The notes: generated by a model not told the origin, from the sequence alone. Positions 32,108 to 40,883 are shown, numbered from the stretch's first letter. The stretch is DNA of 48,764 nt from an uncultured Oscillospiraceae bacterium (GCA_934513685.1 CAKSWY010000019.1:1-48764), one strand, 5' to 3'. Numbers and translations: made by a program.

Positions 32108-32502
32108 AACGGCCGAAACCGGGCAGAAATGCATCAAAAGGCCATGCGATCGGTGCGAAAAGCCCCCGAAAATGCAGCGCGGAGAGCAGCCGGAACAGGA
32201 ACCGATCGCCCAAAATGGACGCTGAAAGGACAAATGAGACGACCAGTTTCGTCATTTTTCAGTGGACGTTCGGGCACCGGGCTGGGCTGAAAGAAACAAG
32301 ATGTGGAAAACTCTTAGCGAAAACGCAGACAAGGTGAAAAAATAACTAGCGATTTTGTACAAAGAACACAGATGCCCCCTTCTGCCTTTGGAAGAACTGC
32401 CAAAAATGATCAAATCCTCTGTACAATGGTCAGCCGATGCGCTAAAATATCGTTAAAGCCCAAGACAATCTACAACTTTTGAGAAAGCAGGAGCGTAGAA
32501 CC
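32108..32502. other. 395-base intergenic region between trmD and HPr
   Basis: The region has three things of note. A weak hairpin with a two-base bulge at 32232-32259 ends in TTTTT and could stop trmD transcription. A nine-base inverted repeat, GCGATCGGT (32146-32154) with ACCGATCGC (32201-32209), is spaced 46 bases apart. A 10-base palindrome, TTTGTACAAA, lies at 32354-32363, and TGTACA recurs at 32420-32425 over the -35 box of the HPr promoter. No gene is seen. Confidence 0.45.
32420..32448 (+). promoter_or_regulatory. Candidate promoter of the HPr gene
   Basis: TGTACA (32420-32425), 17 bases, TAAAAT (32443-32448), about 55 bases before the HPr start codon. Confidence 0.55.
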
Positions 32503-32766
32503 ATGTTTGTAAAAGAAGTTACCGTCGAAAATCAGGTGGGCCTGCATGCCCGTCCGGCCACCTTCTTCATTCAGAAGGCCAACGAGTATAAGTCTTCCAT
32601 CTGGGTCGAGAAGGAAGAGCGCCGCGTGAACGCCAAGAGCCTCCTGGGTGTTCTGTCCCTGGGAATCGTGGGCGGCACCACCATCCGCATCATTGCAGAC
32701 GGTGTGGATGAGCAGGCGGCCGTGGATGGCCTGGTGAAGCTGGTCAACAGCGGCTTTGCCGAGTAA
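32503..32766 (+). CDS. ptsH: Phosphocarrier protein HPr
   Basis: An 87-residue phosphotransferase-system carrier that accepts phosphate from enzyme I at His and passes it to sugar-specific EIIA. The active site is VGLHARPAT (His15). The regulatory-serine segment NAKSLLGVLSLGI includes Ser46, the HPr kinase target in low-GC Gram-positives, so it may also serve carbon catabolite control. The start MFVKEVTVEN follows GCAGGAGCG. It stands alone with its own promoter and terminator; enzyme I is not adjacent. Confidence 0.95.
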   Translation: MFVKEVTVENQVGLHARPATFFIQKANEYKSSIWVEKEERRVNAKSLLGVLSLGIVGGTTIRIIADGVDEQAAVDGLVKLVNSGFAE

Positions 32767-32802
32767 TTTCTTTTCCAGACAGAAATTCAAGGCGAATGTT
32801 CG

Positions 32803-32830
32803 GAGGGCGGAGCGATCCGCCCTCTTTTTG
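32803..32830 (+). terminator. Rho-independent terminator of the HPr gene
   Basis: GAGGGCGGA (32803-32811), loop GCGA, TCCGCCCTC (32816-32824), then TTTTTG. A textbook site. Confidence 0.92.
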
Positions 32831-32912
32831 CGTTTCACGGCGCCCTGTGCATAAGCGGGGCCGGTGCAGCGCAAGATAAGCGCTTCAAGCAGGCGACAGG
32901 GAGGGTGAGCCG

Positions 32913-34748
32913 TTGACCAAGGCAGAACTGTACGAAAAGGCAAAGATGCTGCCGCTTTTGCCCGGGGTGTACATCATTCGGGATAAAAAGAATGAGATCA
33001 TCTACATCGGCAAGGCGAAGCGCCTGCGCATCCGCGTCAGCCAGTATTTTCGCGAGGGCGTGCCCCACGACAACAAAGTCACGCAGATGATCAACCACGC
33101 CTTCCAGTTTGATGTGATCGTCTGCCAGAGCGAGTTTGAGGCCCTTGTGCTGGAAGCAAGCCAGATCAAGGCCCACACGCCCAAATACAACATTCTGCTG
33201 AAGGATGATAAAGGGTACAGCTACGTGCGCTTGACGAAGGAACCGTGGCCGCGGCTGAGCGCGGTGCTGCAGAAAGAGGAGGACGGCGCGGAGTACATCG
33301 GCCCCTATACTTCCAGCTTTGCTGTGCGGGAGATGGTGGAGACGGCGCAGAACGTGTTCCGCCTGCCCCGGTGCAACCGGCGCTTCCCGCAGGACATCGG
33401 CAAGGGCCGCCCCTGCCTGAATGCCCACATCGGCAAGTGCATGGCGGTGTGCAGCGGCAAGATCCGCCAGGAGGACTACCAGCAGGCGGTGCAGGGGGCG
33501 GTGCGGCTGATCCGACACGGTAAAAAGGACATTGTAAAAGGGCTGGAACAGCAGATGCTGGAAGCCTCGGATCGGCTGGACTTTGAGCGGGCCGCCCTGA
33601 TTCGGGACCAGATCGCCGCCATCACCAAGGTTTCGGCCGGGCAGAAGGTGGTGGTCAGCGAGGACACGCAGATGGACGTGATTGCATTTGCGGGCACCAG
33701 CCACGCGGTGTGCGCCGCCATTCTGCGCTACCGGGACGGCCGCCTGACGGACAAGCGGGAATTTCTGTTCCATGACACCACCGATCTGGACGCGCTGCGG
33801 GAGCAGTTCCTGCCGCAGTATTACCTGGGCGGCGAAGAGGTGCCGCGCACCATTGCGGTGGATGCCCTGCCCGAGGCAGCCGAAGCGCTGAATCAGGCGC
33901 TGAATCAGGCCCGCGGCAGTGCGGTGCACCTGTACGTTCCCCAGCGGGGCGATGTGGCCAAGCTGGTGAACATGGCCTACACCAACGCCGTGGAGCGTCT
34001 GGCGCGGGAGAGCGGCCGCTATGCCCGGGAGGAAAAGCTGCTGGAAGAGCTGGCGCAGCTGCTGGGCATGGAGAAGGCCCCGGCGGTGATCGAGAGCTAC
34101 GACATCTCCAACTGGGGTGACGGAACCTCGGTGTGCGGTATGGTGGTGTTTGAAAACGGCAAGCCCAAGCGGGCAGGCTACCGAAGGTTCAAAATGCGCA
34201 CGGTGGCCCGCACCGACGATTACGCCAGCATGGCGGAGGCACTCAGCCGCCGAGCGGCCGAGTATGCAAAGGGGGCGCCCGGGCAGTTCGGCGTGCTGCC
34301 GAATCTGATCCTGCTGGATGGCGGCCGGGGCCAGGTGAACGCTGTGCGGCAGGCCATTGCCGGCACCGAGCTGGCCAGGGTGCCCCTGTTTGGCATGGTG
34401 AAGGACGACCACCACCGCACCCGGGCCATTGTGAGCGGCGAAGGCCGGGAAATCGCCATCAACCTGAACCGGGGCGTGTTCACCTTTGTGACGGCCATTC
34501 AGGATGAGGTTCACCGGTTCGCCATCACCTACCAGCGGCAGCAGCAGAAGAAAAAGTCCTATGCGTCCACCCTGACGGAGGTGCCCGGCGTTGGCCCGGC
34601 CACGGCCAAAGCCCTGCTGGCCCGTTTTAAAACGGTGGGGGCGGTGCGCCAGGCAAGCCCGGACGAGCTGGCGTTGGCGGACGGCGTCGGCCCGGCCATG
34701 GCCCAGCGCATTTATGCTTATTTCCACGGGGAAACACCGGCGAACTGA
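32913..34748 (+). CDS. uvrC: Excinuclease ABC subunit C
   Basis: The nuclease subunit of nucleotide excision repair, 611 residues. It cuts DNA on both sides of a UvrAB-marked lesion. Domains in order: GIY-YIG nuclease (LLPGVYIIRDKKNEIIYIGKAKRLRIRV, residues 15-95), UVR UvrB-binding motif (near 210), RNase-H-like endonuclease (VIESYDISNWGDGTSVCGMVVFENG; then LLDGGRGQ) and a C-terminal double helix-hairpin-helix (VPGVGPATAKALLARF, ADGVGPAMAQRI). The start codon is TTG at 32913 behind GGGAGGGTGAG. The length and motifs are complete. Confidence 0.97.
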   Translation: MTKAELYEKAKMLPLLPGVYIIRDKKNEIIYIGKAKRLRIRVSQYFREGVPHDNKVTQMINHAFQFDVIVCQSEFEALVLEASQIKAHTPKYNILLKDDKGYSYVRLTKEPWPRLSAVLQKEEDGAEYIGPYTSSFAVREMVETAQNVFRLPRCNRRFPQDIGKGRPCLNAHIGKCMAVCSGKIRQEDYQQAVQGAVRLIRHGKKDIVKGLEQQMLEASDRLDFERAALIRDQIAAITKVSAGQKVVVSEDTQMDVIAFAGTSHAVCAAILRYRDGRLTDKREFLFHDTTDLDALREQFLPQYYLGGEEVPRTIAVDALPEAAEALNQALNQARGSAVHLYVPQRGDVAKLVNMAYTNAVERLARESGRYAREEKLLEELAQLLGMEKAPAVIESYDISNWGDGTSVCGMVVFENGKPKRAGYRRFKMRTVARTDDYASMAEALSRRAAEYAKGAPGQFGVLPNLILLDGGRGQVNAVRQAIAGTELARVPLFGMVKDDHHRTRAIVSGEGREIAINLNRGVFTFVTAIQDEVHRFAITYQRQQQKKKSYASTLTEVPGVGPATAKALLARFKTVGAVRQASPDELALADGVGPAMAQRIYAYFHGETPAN

Positions 34749-34782
34749 GCCGGCAGGCGCCCTTTTTCAATGAATGCTTGCC

Positions 34783-34811
34783 TTGACAAAGCGGCGGAAA
34801 GCCGCCATAAT
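34783..34811 (+). promoter_or_regulatory. Promoter of rsmD with a small inverted repeat in the spacer
   Basis: A perfect TTGACA (34783-34788), 17 bases and CATAAT (34806-34811). The spacer contains GGCGG-AAAG-CCGCC, a five-base inverted repeat. It could be a binding site or chance in GC-rich DNA. Confidence 0.75.
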
Positions 34812-34898
34812 GAAGCAGCAAGCCCACCGAAAGGCGGCAGCCCTCAAACGACAGAAACCTATGCGCCCCATGGCGCGCCGAGAGAAGGAGAACAGTCC

Positions 34899-35447
34899 AT
34901 GCGTGTAATTGCAGGCACGGCCCACGGTACCCCGCTGGCCACGCTGCCGGGAGAAGACGTGACCCGCCCCACCATTGCCCGGGTCAAAGAAGCCATGTTC
35001 AGTGCGCTGCAGTTCCAGCTGCCGGGTGCAAAGGTGCTGGATCTGTTTGCAGGCAGTGGGCAGCTGGGCATTGAAGCACTCTCCCGCGGGGCAGAGCACT
35101 GCACCTTCATTGACCAGGACAAAGGGGCCATCGGCGTTATCACCGCCAACTGCCGGGCGGCGGGGGTGCTGTCTCAGGCGCGCATTTTGCAGCGGGAGTC
35201 CGCCGCGTTTGCGGCGGCCAACAAGGGCAGCTACCATGTGGTGCTGCTGGATCCGCCCTATCGCCAGGGCACACTGGCCAAAGTGCTGCCGGATGTGGCC
35301 TGCCTGACGGCCCCCGGCGGCGCGGTGATCTGCGAGAGCGAATTGGAGGCCGACCTGCCGGACGAGTGCGGCGGCCTCAAAAAAATCAAGCAGCACCGGT
35401 ATGGTACCGTGCTGGTCACCCGATATCAGAAGGATTGGGACGAGTAA
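34899..35447 (+). CDS. rsmD: 16S rRNA (guanine966-N2)-methyltransferase RsmD
   Basis: A 182-residue SAM-dependent methyltransferase for m2G966 of 16S rRNA. It starts MRVIAGTAHGTPLATLPGEDVTRPT, the usual N-terminus; the longer ORF upstream lacks a ribosome site, while AGAAGGAG stands 9 bases before this ATG. The SAM motif VLDLFAGSGQLGIEALSRGA and the catalytic DPPY (VVLLDPPY) are present. The gene next in line in many Firmicutes, coaD, is missing; a coiled-coil protein follows instead. Confidence 0.95.
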   Translation: MRVIAGTAHGTPLATLPGEDVTRPTIARVKEAMFSALQFQLPGAKVLDLFAGSGQLGIEALSRGAEHCTFIDQDKGAIGVITANCRAAGVLSQARILQRESAAFAAANKGSYHVVLLDPPYRQGTLAKVLPDVACLTAPGGAVICESELEADLPDECGGLKKIKQHRYGTVLVTRYQKDWDE

Positions 35448-35525
35448 CCCGGCACGCAAAGCAACAGAACCGGGCCAATGCAGCGGCACAGCCGCCTTGA
35501 CCCCTCAACGAAAAGGAGAACAGCC

Positions 35526-35990
35526 ATGAGCGTGGATGAACTGCTGGATTTGATCGACGAAACGCTGGAAGAGGGGACCGGCCTGCCCTTTACCGGCGGC
35601 AAACGAATGGTGGACGTGGAGAAACTGCAGGAAATGCTGGATGAGATCCGCCTGAACCTGCCCACGGAACTGCGCCAGGCCAAGGCCATCGTGAACGACC
35701 GGGCCGACATTGTGAACAGCGCCCGCAAAGAGGCGGACGGCATTGTGCGCAAGGCCGAGGAACGTGCCCGCCAGCTGGTGAGCGAGGAAAACGTAACCAA
35801 GGCGGCCCAGGCCCGCGCTGCGGAGATCCTCTCCACCGCGCAGAGCCAGGCCCGCGAGCTGCGCTCCAAAACGCTGGAGTACTGCGACAACCTGCTGAAG
35901 GCCACCTGTGAGCGGTTGACCCGCAGCGCCTCGGACGTGAAAACGGTGCGGGACAACCTGCGCCAGATGGGCCGCGGCGGCAATGGCTGA
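35526..35990 (+). CDS. Coiled-coil protein resembling ATPase stalk/DivIVA-like proteins
   Basis: A 154-residue, almost wholly helical, highly charged protein. It starts MSVDELLDLIDETLEEGTGLPFTGGKRMVD, then a long amphipathic helix (about residues 34-150) with many Lys, Glu, Arg and Ala (IVNSARKEADGIVRKAEERARQL). It has no membrane helix. Proteins with this pattern are often labelled F0 subunit b-like or DivIVA-like from coiled-coil similarity alone; the N-terminal part also recalls small clostridial cell-division-linked proteins found near rsmD. AAAGGAG lies 8 bases before the ATG. Function unknown. Confidence 0.78.
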   Translation: MSVDELLDLIDETLEEGTGLPFTGGKRMVDVEKLQEMLDEIRLNLPTELRQAKAIVNDRADIVNSARKEADGIVRKAEERARQLVSEENVTKAAQARAAEILSTAQSQARELRSKTLEYCDNLLKATCERLTRSASDVKTVRDNLRQMGRGGNG

Positions 35991-36055
35991 GCCTTGAGCG
36001 GCATCGGCGGAACATAAAAAGCAAGAAACAGGCAAGATCAAGAAAAATCTCGAAG

Positions 36056-36093
36056 GCCCGCATCCGGAAGCTTTTCCGGGTGCGGGCTTTTTT
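36056..36093 (+). terminator. Rho-independent terminator
   Basis: GCCCGCATCCGGA pairs with TCCGGGTGCGGGC around a six-base loop with one G-T position. TTTTTT follows. It closes the rsmD/coiled-coil unit. Confidence 0.92.
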
Positions 36094-36324
36094 GCTGCCT
36101 TTTTGCTGTATAGAACAGCAAATCCGACGGCAAATCTAAGCGAAAAGGCTGCGGATGCACCGGTTTTTCCGCAGGCAAAAGGCTGAAGCGGCCGGGCCAT
36201 TTCACGGCCCAGAGAAGGGCCGGATTTTCGCGGCGGCTGCAGGGGGATGCGTCCTGAAAGAGGGGCCGGAATACGGCCGCGGGAAAAAAGTGACTTAAAA
36301 AGCGTGAAAAAGGGTGGCCTGTAC
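36094..36324. other. Intergenic region before the division cluster, no gene seen
   Basis: This lies between the terminator above and the mraZ promoter. It is GC-rich in the middle and ends with repeated GTGA/GCGTGA-like words (36287-36312). I see no gene. Confidence 0.4.
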
Positions 36325-36353
36325 TTGAAATTTCAGGGCATGAACTTTATAAT
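36325..36353 (+). promoter_or_regulatory. Main promoter of the mraZ division and wall cluster
   Basis: TTGAAA (36325-36330), 17-base spacer and perfect TATAAT (36348-36353). The predicted start is near 36360, about 100 bases before mraZ. Confidence 0.88.
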
Positions 36354-36372
36354 TAAGCTAATAATTGCCCTC

Positions 36373-36390
36373 AAGTGGGTAAAAGTGGGG
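36373..36390 (+). promoter_or_regulatory. Candidate MraZ binding repeats
   Basis: AAGTGGG occurs at 36373-36379 and again as AAGTGGGG at 36383-36390, a 10-base period. A TGCC word at 36366-36369 sits one period earlier. This matches the known TGGG-type direct repeats that MraZ binds near its own promoter, so autoregulation is likely. Confidence 0.7.
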
Positions 36391-36458
36391 AATTGAACGC
36401 CAAAATTGCGGCAAAAGTGCCCCACAGAACCCAAAAACGTGCAGGAGGTGGGGAAGGG

Positions 36459-36881
36459 ATGCTCATCGGGCGGTACGATTATGCGCTGGATGCCAAAAAT
36501 CGCCTGAATTTCCCGGCCCGCTTCCGCGCGGAAATGGGGGAGACGTTTGTGGTCACCTGCTGGCTGGATGGCTGCCTGGTGGCGTTCCCCGCTTCCAAGT
36601 GGGAGGACATGGCGGCCCAGCTGGAGAGCTGCAACCTGGCAGACGCCCGGGCCGTGCAGCACAAGCTGTTCCCCAATGCCATTGAGGTCACGCCGGACAA
36701 GCAGGGCCGCATTCAGCTCACCCCGCGGCTGCTGGCCCATGCAGGGCTGGAGAAGGACGTGACGGTGGTGGGCATGGGCCGCTATGCGGAGATCTGGAAC
36801 ACCGCCGTCTGGGACGAGCGGGAGAGCGCCGGAGAAGACGGCGCTCTGGAACAGGCCATCCGCCTGATGAACATTCGCTGA
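36459..36881 (+). CDS. mraZ: Transcriptional regulator MraZ
   Basis: A 140-residue DNA-binding protein with two AbrB-like SpoVT swapped-hairpin repeats, which rings up as a multimer and represses the dcw cluster. It starts MLIGRYDYALDAKNRLNFPARFRAEMG, the typical first repeat; the second holds VTPDKQGRIQLTPRLLAHAGL. AGGAGGTG stands 8 bases before the ATG. The upstream in-frame ATG at 36375 lies in the leader beside the MraZ-type repeats and is not used. It is followed 18 bases later by rsmH. Confidence 0.96.
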   Translation: MLIGRYDYALDAKNRLNFPARFRAEMGETFVVTCWLDGCLVAFPASKWEDMAAQLESCNLADARAVQHKLFPNAIEVTPDKQGRIQLTPRLLAHAGLEKDVTVVGMGRYAEIWNTAVWDERESAGEDGALEQAIRLMNIR

Positions 36882-36899
36882 GAGGAGGGGACACGCCCC

Positions 36900-37823
36900 A
36901 TGGAATTCAATCATGTCCCTGTTCTGCTGCAGGAATGCCTGGACGGGCTGAACATCAAGCCCGATGGCATTTATCTGGACGGCACCGCGGGCGGCGGCGG
37001 CCATTCCAGCGAGATCGCCCGGCGGCTGACCACCGGCCATCTTTACTCGCTGGATCAGGACCCGGACGCCATTGCGGCAGCCGGTGCACGGCTGGCCGGG
37101 CTTCCGGCCACGCTGATCCAGACGAATTTCCGGGATGCCAAGCAGGTGCTCACCGAGCGTGGCATTCCGCCGCTGAACGGTGCCCTGCTGGATCTGGGTG
37201 TTTCCAGCCATCAGCTGGACGATGCCGAGCGGGGCTTTTCCTATCGGGCAGACGCGCCGCTGGATATGCGCATGAGCCAGAGCGGCCCCACGGCGGCCGA
37301 CCTGGTCAATACGCTCAGCCGGGAAGAACTGACCCGCATTCTGCGGGAATATGGCGAGGAACCCTTTGCCTGGGCCATTGCAGGCAAAATTGAGGCCGCC
37401 CGGGAAAAGGCACCCATTCAAACAACGCTGGAATTGGCCCAGATCGTGGCCAGCGCTGTGCCGCCCGCCATTCGCCGGCGGGATAAAAACCCGGCCCGCC
37501 GCAGTTTTCAGGCCCTTCGCATTGCGGTGAACGGGGAGCTGGACGCCCTGAACGAGGGGCTGGACGGCATTTTTGACTGCCTGGCCCCCGGCGGGCGCTT
37601 TGCCATCATCACCTTCCACTCGCTGGAGGACCGTGTGGTGAAGAACCGCTTTCGCCAGTGGGCCACGGCCTGCACCTGCCCGCCGGAATTTCCGGTGTGC
37701 GTGTGCGGGGGCAAGGCCAAGGCCAAGCTGATCACCCGCAAGCCCATTGAGGCCGATGCCCAGGAGCTGGAGGAGAACCGCCGCAGCCGCAGCGCCAAAC
37801 TGCGCGTGGTGGAAAAGCTGTAA
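36900..37823 (+). CDS. rsmH: 16S rRNA (cytosine1402-N4)-methyltransferase
   Basis: RsmH (MraW), 307 residues, methylates C1402 of 16S rRNA. It starts MEFNHVPVLLQECLDGLNIKPDGIYLDGTAGGGGHS, which includes the SAM loop. Other marks are LLDLGVSSHQLDDAERGFSYR, LDMRMSQ, RRSFQALRIAVNGEL and FHSLEDRVVKNRF. AGGAGGGGAC precedes the ATG. It is the second gene of the cluster. Confidence 0.97.
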   Translation: MEFNHVPVLLQECLDGLNIKPDGIYLDGTAGGGGHSSEIARRLTTGHLYSLDQDPDAIAAAGARLAGLPATLIQTNFRDAKQVLTERGIPPLNGALLDLGVSSHQLDDAERGFSYRADAPLDMRMSQSGPTAADLVNTLSREELTRILREYGEEPFAWAIAGKIEAAREKAPIQTTLELAQIVASAVPPAIRRRDKNPARRSFQALRIAVNGELDALNEGLDGIFDCLAPGGRFAIITFHSLEDRVVKNRFRQWATACTCPPEFPVCVCGGKAKAKLITRKPIEADAQELEENRRSRSAKLRVVEKL

Positions 37824-37939
37824 GGCAGCTGGAAAGGCTGCTCCGGGCGTAACAAAGCGTGAGGAAACTTTGCCGGTAGAACCGGCACAGAACATTGCGG
37901 GGGCACCTGCCCCCTTGCAGGAAAGGAAGCGTGGTTCAA

Positions 37940-38395
37940 ATGCAGGCCGCCTATAAAATGAAAGAAGCATCGGCCAAGGCCCCCAAGCTGGAAGTGCGGC
38001 GGGGCGACGCCAGCCGGCGGGCAGCGGCCCGGCGGCAGAGCATGGCGCGCGGGCTGCTGGCATTGACCATGCTGGCGCTTGTGTGCGCGGTAATTTACAG
38101 TCATGTGCAGCTGACCGAGCTGACGGGCGAGATTCAGGATGCCCGGGCGGAACTGACCACGGCCAACAGCTGGAACAGCTACTGGAACAATACGCTGGAC
38201 AGTAAAACCAACCTGCGCATGGTGGAGGAAGCCGCCACCACCCGTTTGGGGATGATCAAGGCGGATCCCAGCCAGATCACCTACATCAAGCTGGATGAAA
38301 CCAGCACGGTGGACCGGCCGGCCAGCGGCCTGCAGAAGCTGGCGGGGATGCTGCACGCCGGGGCGCTGAGCCTGGTGGGCAGCCTGGACCCCTGA
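37940..38395 (+). CDS. ftsL: FtsL-like division protein
   Basis: A 151-residue bitopic membrane protein in the ftsL position between rsmH and the division PBP. A basic cytoplasmic N-terminus (to about residue 36) precedes one membrane helix (about 36-54, ARGLLALTMLALVCAVIYSH). A short leucine-zipper-like coil (VQLTELTGEIQDARAELTT) and an extracytoplasmic tail follow. Identification rests on layout and location, as FtsL is poorly conserved. The ATG is preceded at 13 bases by AGGAAAGG. An in-frame GTG at 37931 is only 4 bases from it and is an alternative. Confidence 0.8.
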   Translation: MQAAYKMKEASAKAPKLEVRRGDASRRAAARRQSMARGLLALTMLALVCAVIYSHVQLTELTGEIQDARAELTTANSWNSYWNNTLDSKTNLRMVEEAATTRLGMIKADPSQITYIKLDETSTVDRPASGLQKLAGMLHAGALSLVGSLDP

Positions 38396-38414
38396 GGAAC
38401 CAAGGAGAGCTTGC

Positions 38415-40883
38415 ATGGCAGAACGATATCGCCGCCCCAGGCGGAAACAGGATGACCAGGTCAGCCGCCAGATGAAAAACCGCATTGCCCTGTTTTGGGG
38501 CCTGCTTCTTGTGGTGGGCGTGAGCGTGCTTGTGGGCCGGTTGGCGTATTTGCAGCTGATCGACCACGAGGATATGCAGGCACAGACTGCCTCGCAGCAG
38601 CTGCTGGATCAGACCATCACACCGCTGCGGGGCAATATTTATGACTCCACCGGCAGTGTTCTGGCCCGAAGCAGCGTGGTGTGGCGCATTACCGTGGACC
38701 CCTCCGAGCTGGCAAAGCTGGGTGCGCAGACGGACAAGGATGGAACCCCGGTGAACCAACGAGTGGACCCGGCCACTGTGGCGGCCGATCTGGCCGAGAT
38801 TCTCGGTGTGGATGAAGAGACCCTTTACAACAGCCTGTCCAGCACCGATTCCCGCTATAAAGTGCTGGCCCGTCAGGTGGAGCAGCCGACTCGGGAAGCC
38901 GTGGAGGAATACGCTTCGTCCAAAAAGGCAACCAACAGCAAGGGCGAGGTGGTGGACGGCTACACCCGAACAAAGCTGCCCATCAATGTGGAGCGCGACA
39001 CCAAGCGGGAATATCCCTATGGCAATTTTCTTTCGGTGGTGCTGGGCTTCTGCAATAGCGACGGCGTGGGTGCCTACGGTCTGGAGAGCGAGTATGAGGA
39101 CGTGCTGGCCGGAACCCCCGGCCGGGTGATCACCCTGCGCAACCCGCTGGGCGATGAGCTGCCAAACGATTCTTCCACCATCTACCCGGCGGAGGACGGC
39201 AACAATCTGGTGCTGACCATTGACGCAAATGTGCAGTCTGTGGTGGAAAAGTACCTGAAGAATGCCGTGGAGAAATGGAACGTCCAGCAGCGGGGCATGG
39301 CCATTGTGATGGACGTGAACAGCGGGGCCATTCTGGCCATGGCCGTGGAGGGCGGCTTTGACCCAAACGAGCCGAACGTCATTACCGACAGCACTTTACA
39401 GTCCATTCTGGACACGGAGGGCGCCCTCGGCGAGGAGCAGAAGGGCCTTTTGTACCGCCGCCTGGGCGTAACCAGTGCGGAGATGGCCAAAGAGGACTAT
39501 TCGCTGAACCAGATTCTGGCGGATGGGGTCATCGACGACGACGAGTACGGCACGGTGCAGGGGATGATCCGGTATGCACAGTGGAAAAACAAGTGCCTGA
39601 CCGCCCTGTACTACCCCGGTTCAGTGTTCAAGATTATTACCAGCGCCATGGGCCTGGATTCCGGCGCGGCCACGACGGCCACCAGCTTCGGCTGCTACGG
39701 CAGCTTTGACGTATCCGGCACCCAATACGGCTGTGCCAGCGATGCTTCCCATGGTGTGCAGGATCTGGCTACCGCTCTGCGCAACAGCTGCAACATTTAC
39801 TATGTGCAGCTGGGCCAGAAGATCGGCGCAAAAACCTTCTTCGACTATTTCAAAGCCTTTGGCTTTACCGAGCCCACCGGCATTGACCTGCCCAGTGAGA
39901 CCCAGTACATGCAGTACTACAATGAGGAGGGCCTCGGCCCGGTGCAGCTGGCCAGTTCCTGCTTCGGCCAGGCCCAGAAGATCACCGCCCTGCAAACCAT
40001 CACGGCGGTGGCGGCCGCAGTCAACGGCGGCTACCTGGTGCAGCCCCACGTGGTGGCCAAAATTACCGATGGAGACGGCAACCTGGTCAAGACCATGGAG
40101 ACCAGCCCCAAGCGGCAGGTCATCAGCGAGGAGACCAGCGCACAGATCCGCTCTATGGTGGAAAGCGTAGTGGGCAACGGCAACGACCATGCCCCCGGCC
40201 GCAACGCCTATGTGGCGGGCTATCGGGTGGGCGGCAAGTCCGGTACCAGTGAAAAGCTGGACGAGCCCCGGCGCGGAACCGGCGGCTATCGGTTTGCCTC
40301 CAGCTTTATGGCGGTGGCACCGGCCAACGACCCGCAGATCGCAGTGCTGGTGGTGCTGGATGACGCGGAAGCAGACACCGACTCGTCGCTGTACCTGAGC
40401 GGCCCCGTGGCGGGCAACATCATCAGTGAGATCGCGCCGTATCTGGGCATTGAGACCCAGTACAGCGATACCGAGCTGGCTGCCCAGACGGTGACGGTGC
40501 CCAGCCAGCTGGGGCAGGAATGGAGCCAGGCGCAGGTGGAGTTGAACAAGAGCAATCTGGGCCACCGCAAGCTGGAAAACGGAACCACCGTGACCCATCA
40601 ATACCCGGACGGCGGCGCGAAAGTGCCGGCGGGCACCACGGTGTATCTCTACACCGAGAGCACCGAGGACATTCAGGTGACCGTGCCGGATGTGACCGGG
40701 CGGGACGCCGCCTATGCCAGCACGATGCTGAAGGCGGCCGGCCTGAACGTAAAGGTGGAAGGGGACGGCCAGGGCAGCGTGCTCACCCAGAACTGCGAGG
40801 TAGGCAGTCAGGTGCCCATGGGCACCATTGTGACCATTGCCTGCGGAACCGAAGCAGGCACGGCCCAGGAACCCACGGGATGA
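38415..40883 (+). CDS. ftsI: Division transpeptidase (PBP2B/SpoVD/FtsI type) with two PASTA domains
   Basis: An 822-residue class B penicillin-binding protein that crosslinks septal peptidoglycan. It has an N-terminal membrane helix (about residues 24-43), a PBP dimer domain (about 60-240) and a transpeptidase domain. The domain shows the active-site motifs SVFK (403-406), SCN (458-460) and KSGT (608-611). Two PASTA domains are at about 692-748 and 752-812, the second starting VTVPDVTGRDAAYASTMLKAAGL. About 70 residues (319-392) lie between GGFDPNEPN and the catalytic serine. That is more than usual and includes the acidic GVIDDDEYGTVQ. Whether this is SpoVD or the vegetative PBP cannot be decided from sequence. 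Confidence 0.93.
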   Translation: MAERYRRPRRKQDDQVSRQMKNRIALFWGLLLVVGVSVLVGRLAYLQLIDHEDMQAQTASQQLLDQTITPLRGNIYDSTGSVLARSSVVWRITVDPSELAKLGAQTDKDGTPVNQRVDPATVAADLAEILGVDEETLYNSLSSTDSRYKVLARQVEQPTREAVEEYASSKKATNSKGEVVDGYTRTKLPINVERDTKREYPYGNFLSVVLGFCNSDGVGAYGLESEYEDVLAGTPGRVITLRNPLGDELPNDSSTIYPAEDGNNLVLTIDANVQSVVEKYLKNAVEKWNVQQRGMAIVMDVNSGAILAMAVEGGFDPNEPNVITDSTLQSILDTEGALGEEQKGLLYRRLGVTSAEMAKEDYSLNQILADGVIDDDEYGTVQGMIRYAQWKNKCLTALYYPGSVFKIITSAMGLDSGAATTATSFGCYGSFDVSGTQYGCASDASHGVQDLATALRNSCNIYYVQLGQKIGAKTFFDYFKAFGFTEPTGIDLPSETQYMQYYNEEGLGPVQLASSCFGQAQKITALQTITAVAAAVNGGYLVQPHVVAKITDGDGNLVKTMETSPKRQVISEETSAQIRSMVESVVGNGNDHAPGRNAYVAGYRVGGKSGTSEKLDEPRRGTGGYRFASSFMAVAPANDPQIAVLVVLDDAEADTDSSLYLSGPVAGNIISEIAPYLGIETQYSDTELAAQTVTVPSQLGQEWSQAQVELNKSNLGHRKLENGTTVTHQYPDGGAKVPAGTTVYLYTESTEDIQVTVPDVTGRDAAYASTMLKAAGLNVKVEGDGQGSVLTQNCEVGSQVPMGTIVTIACGTEAGTAQEPTG

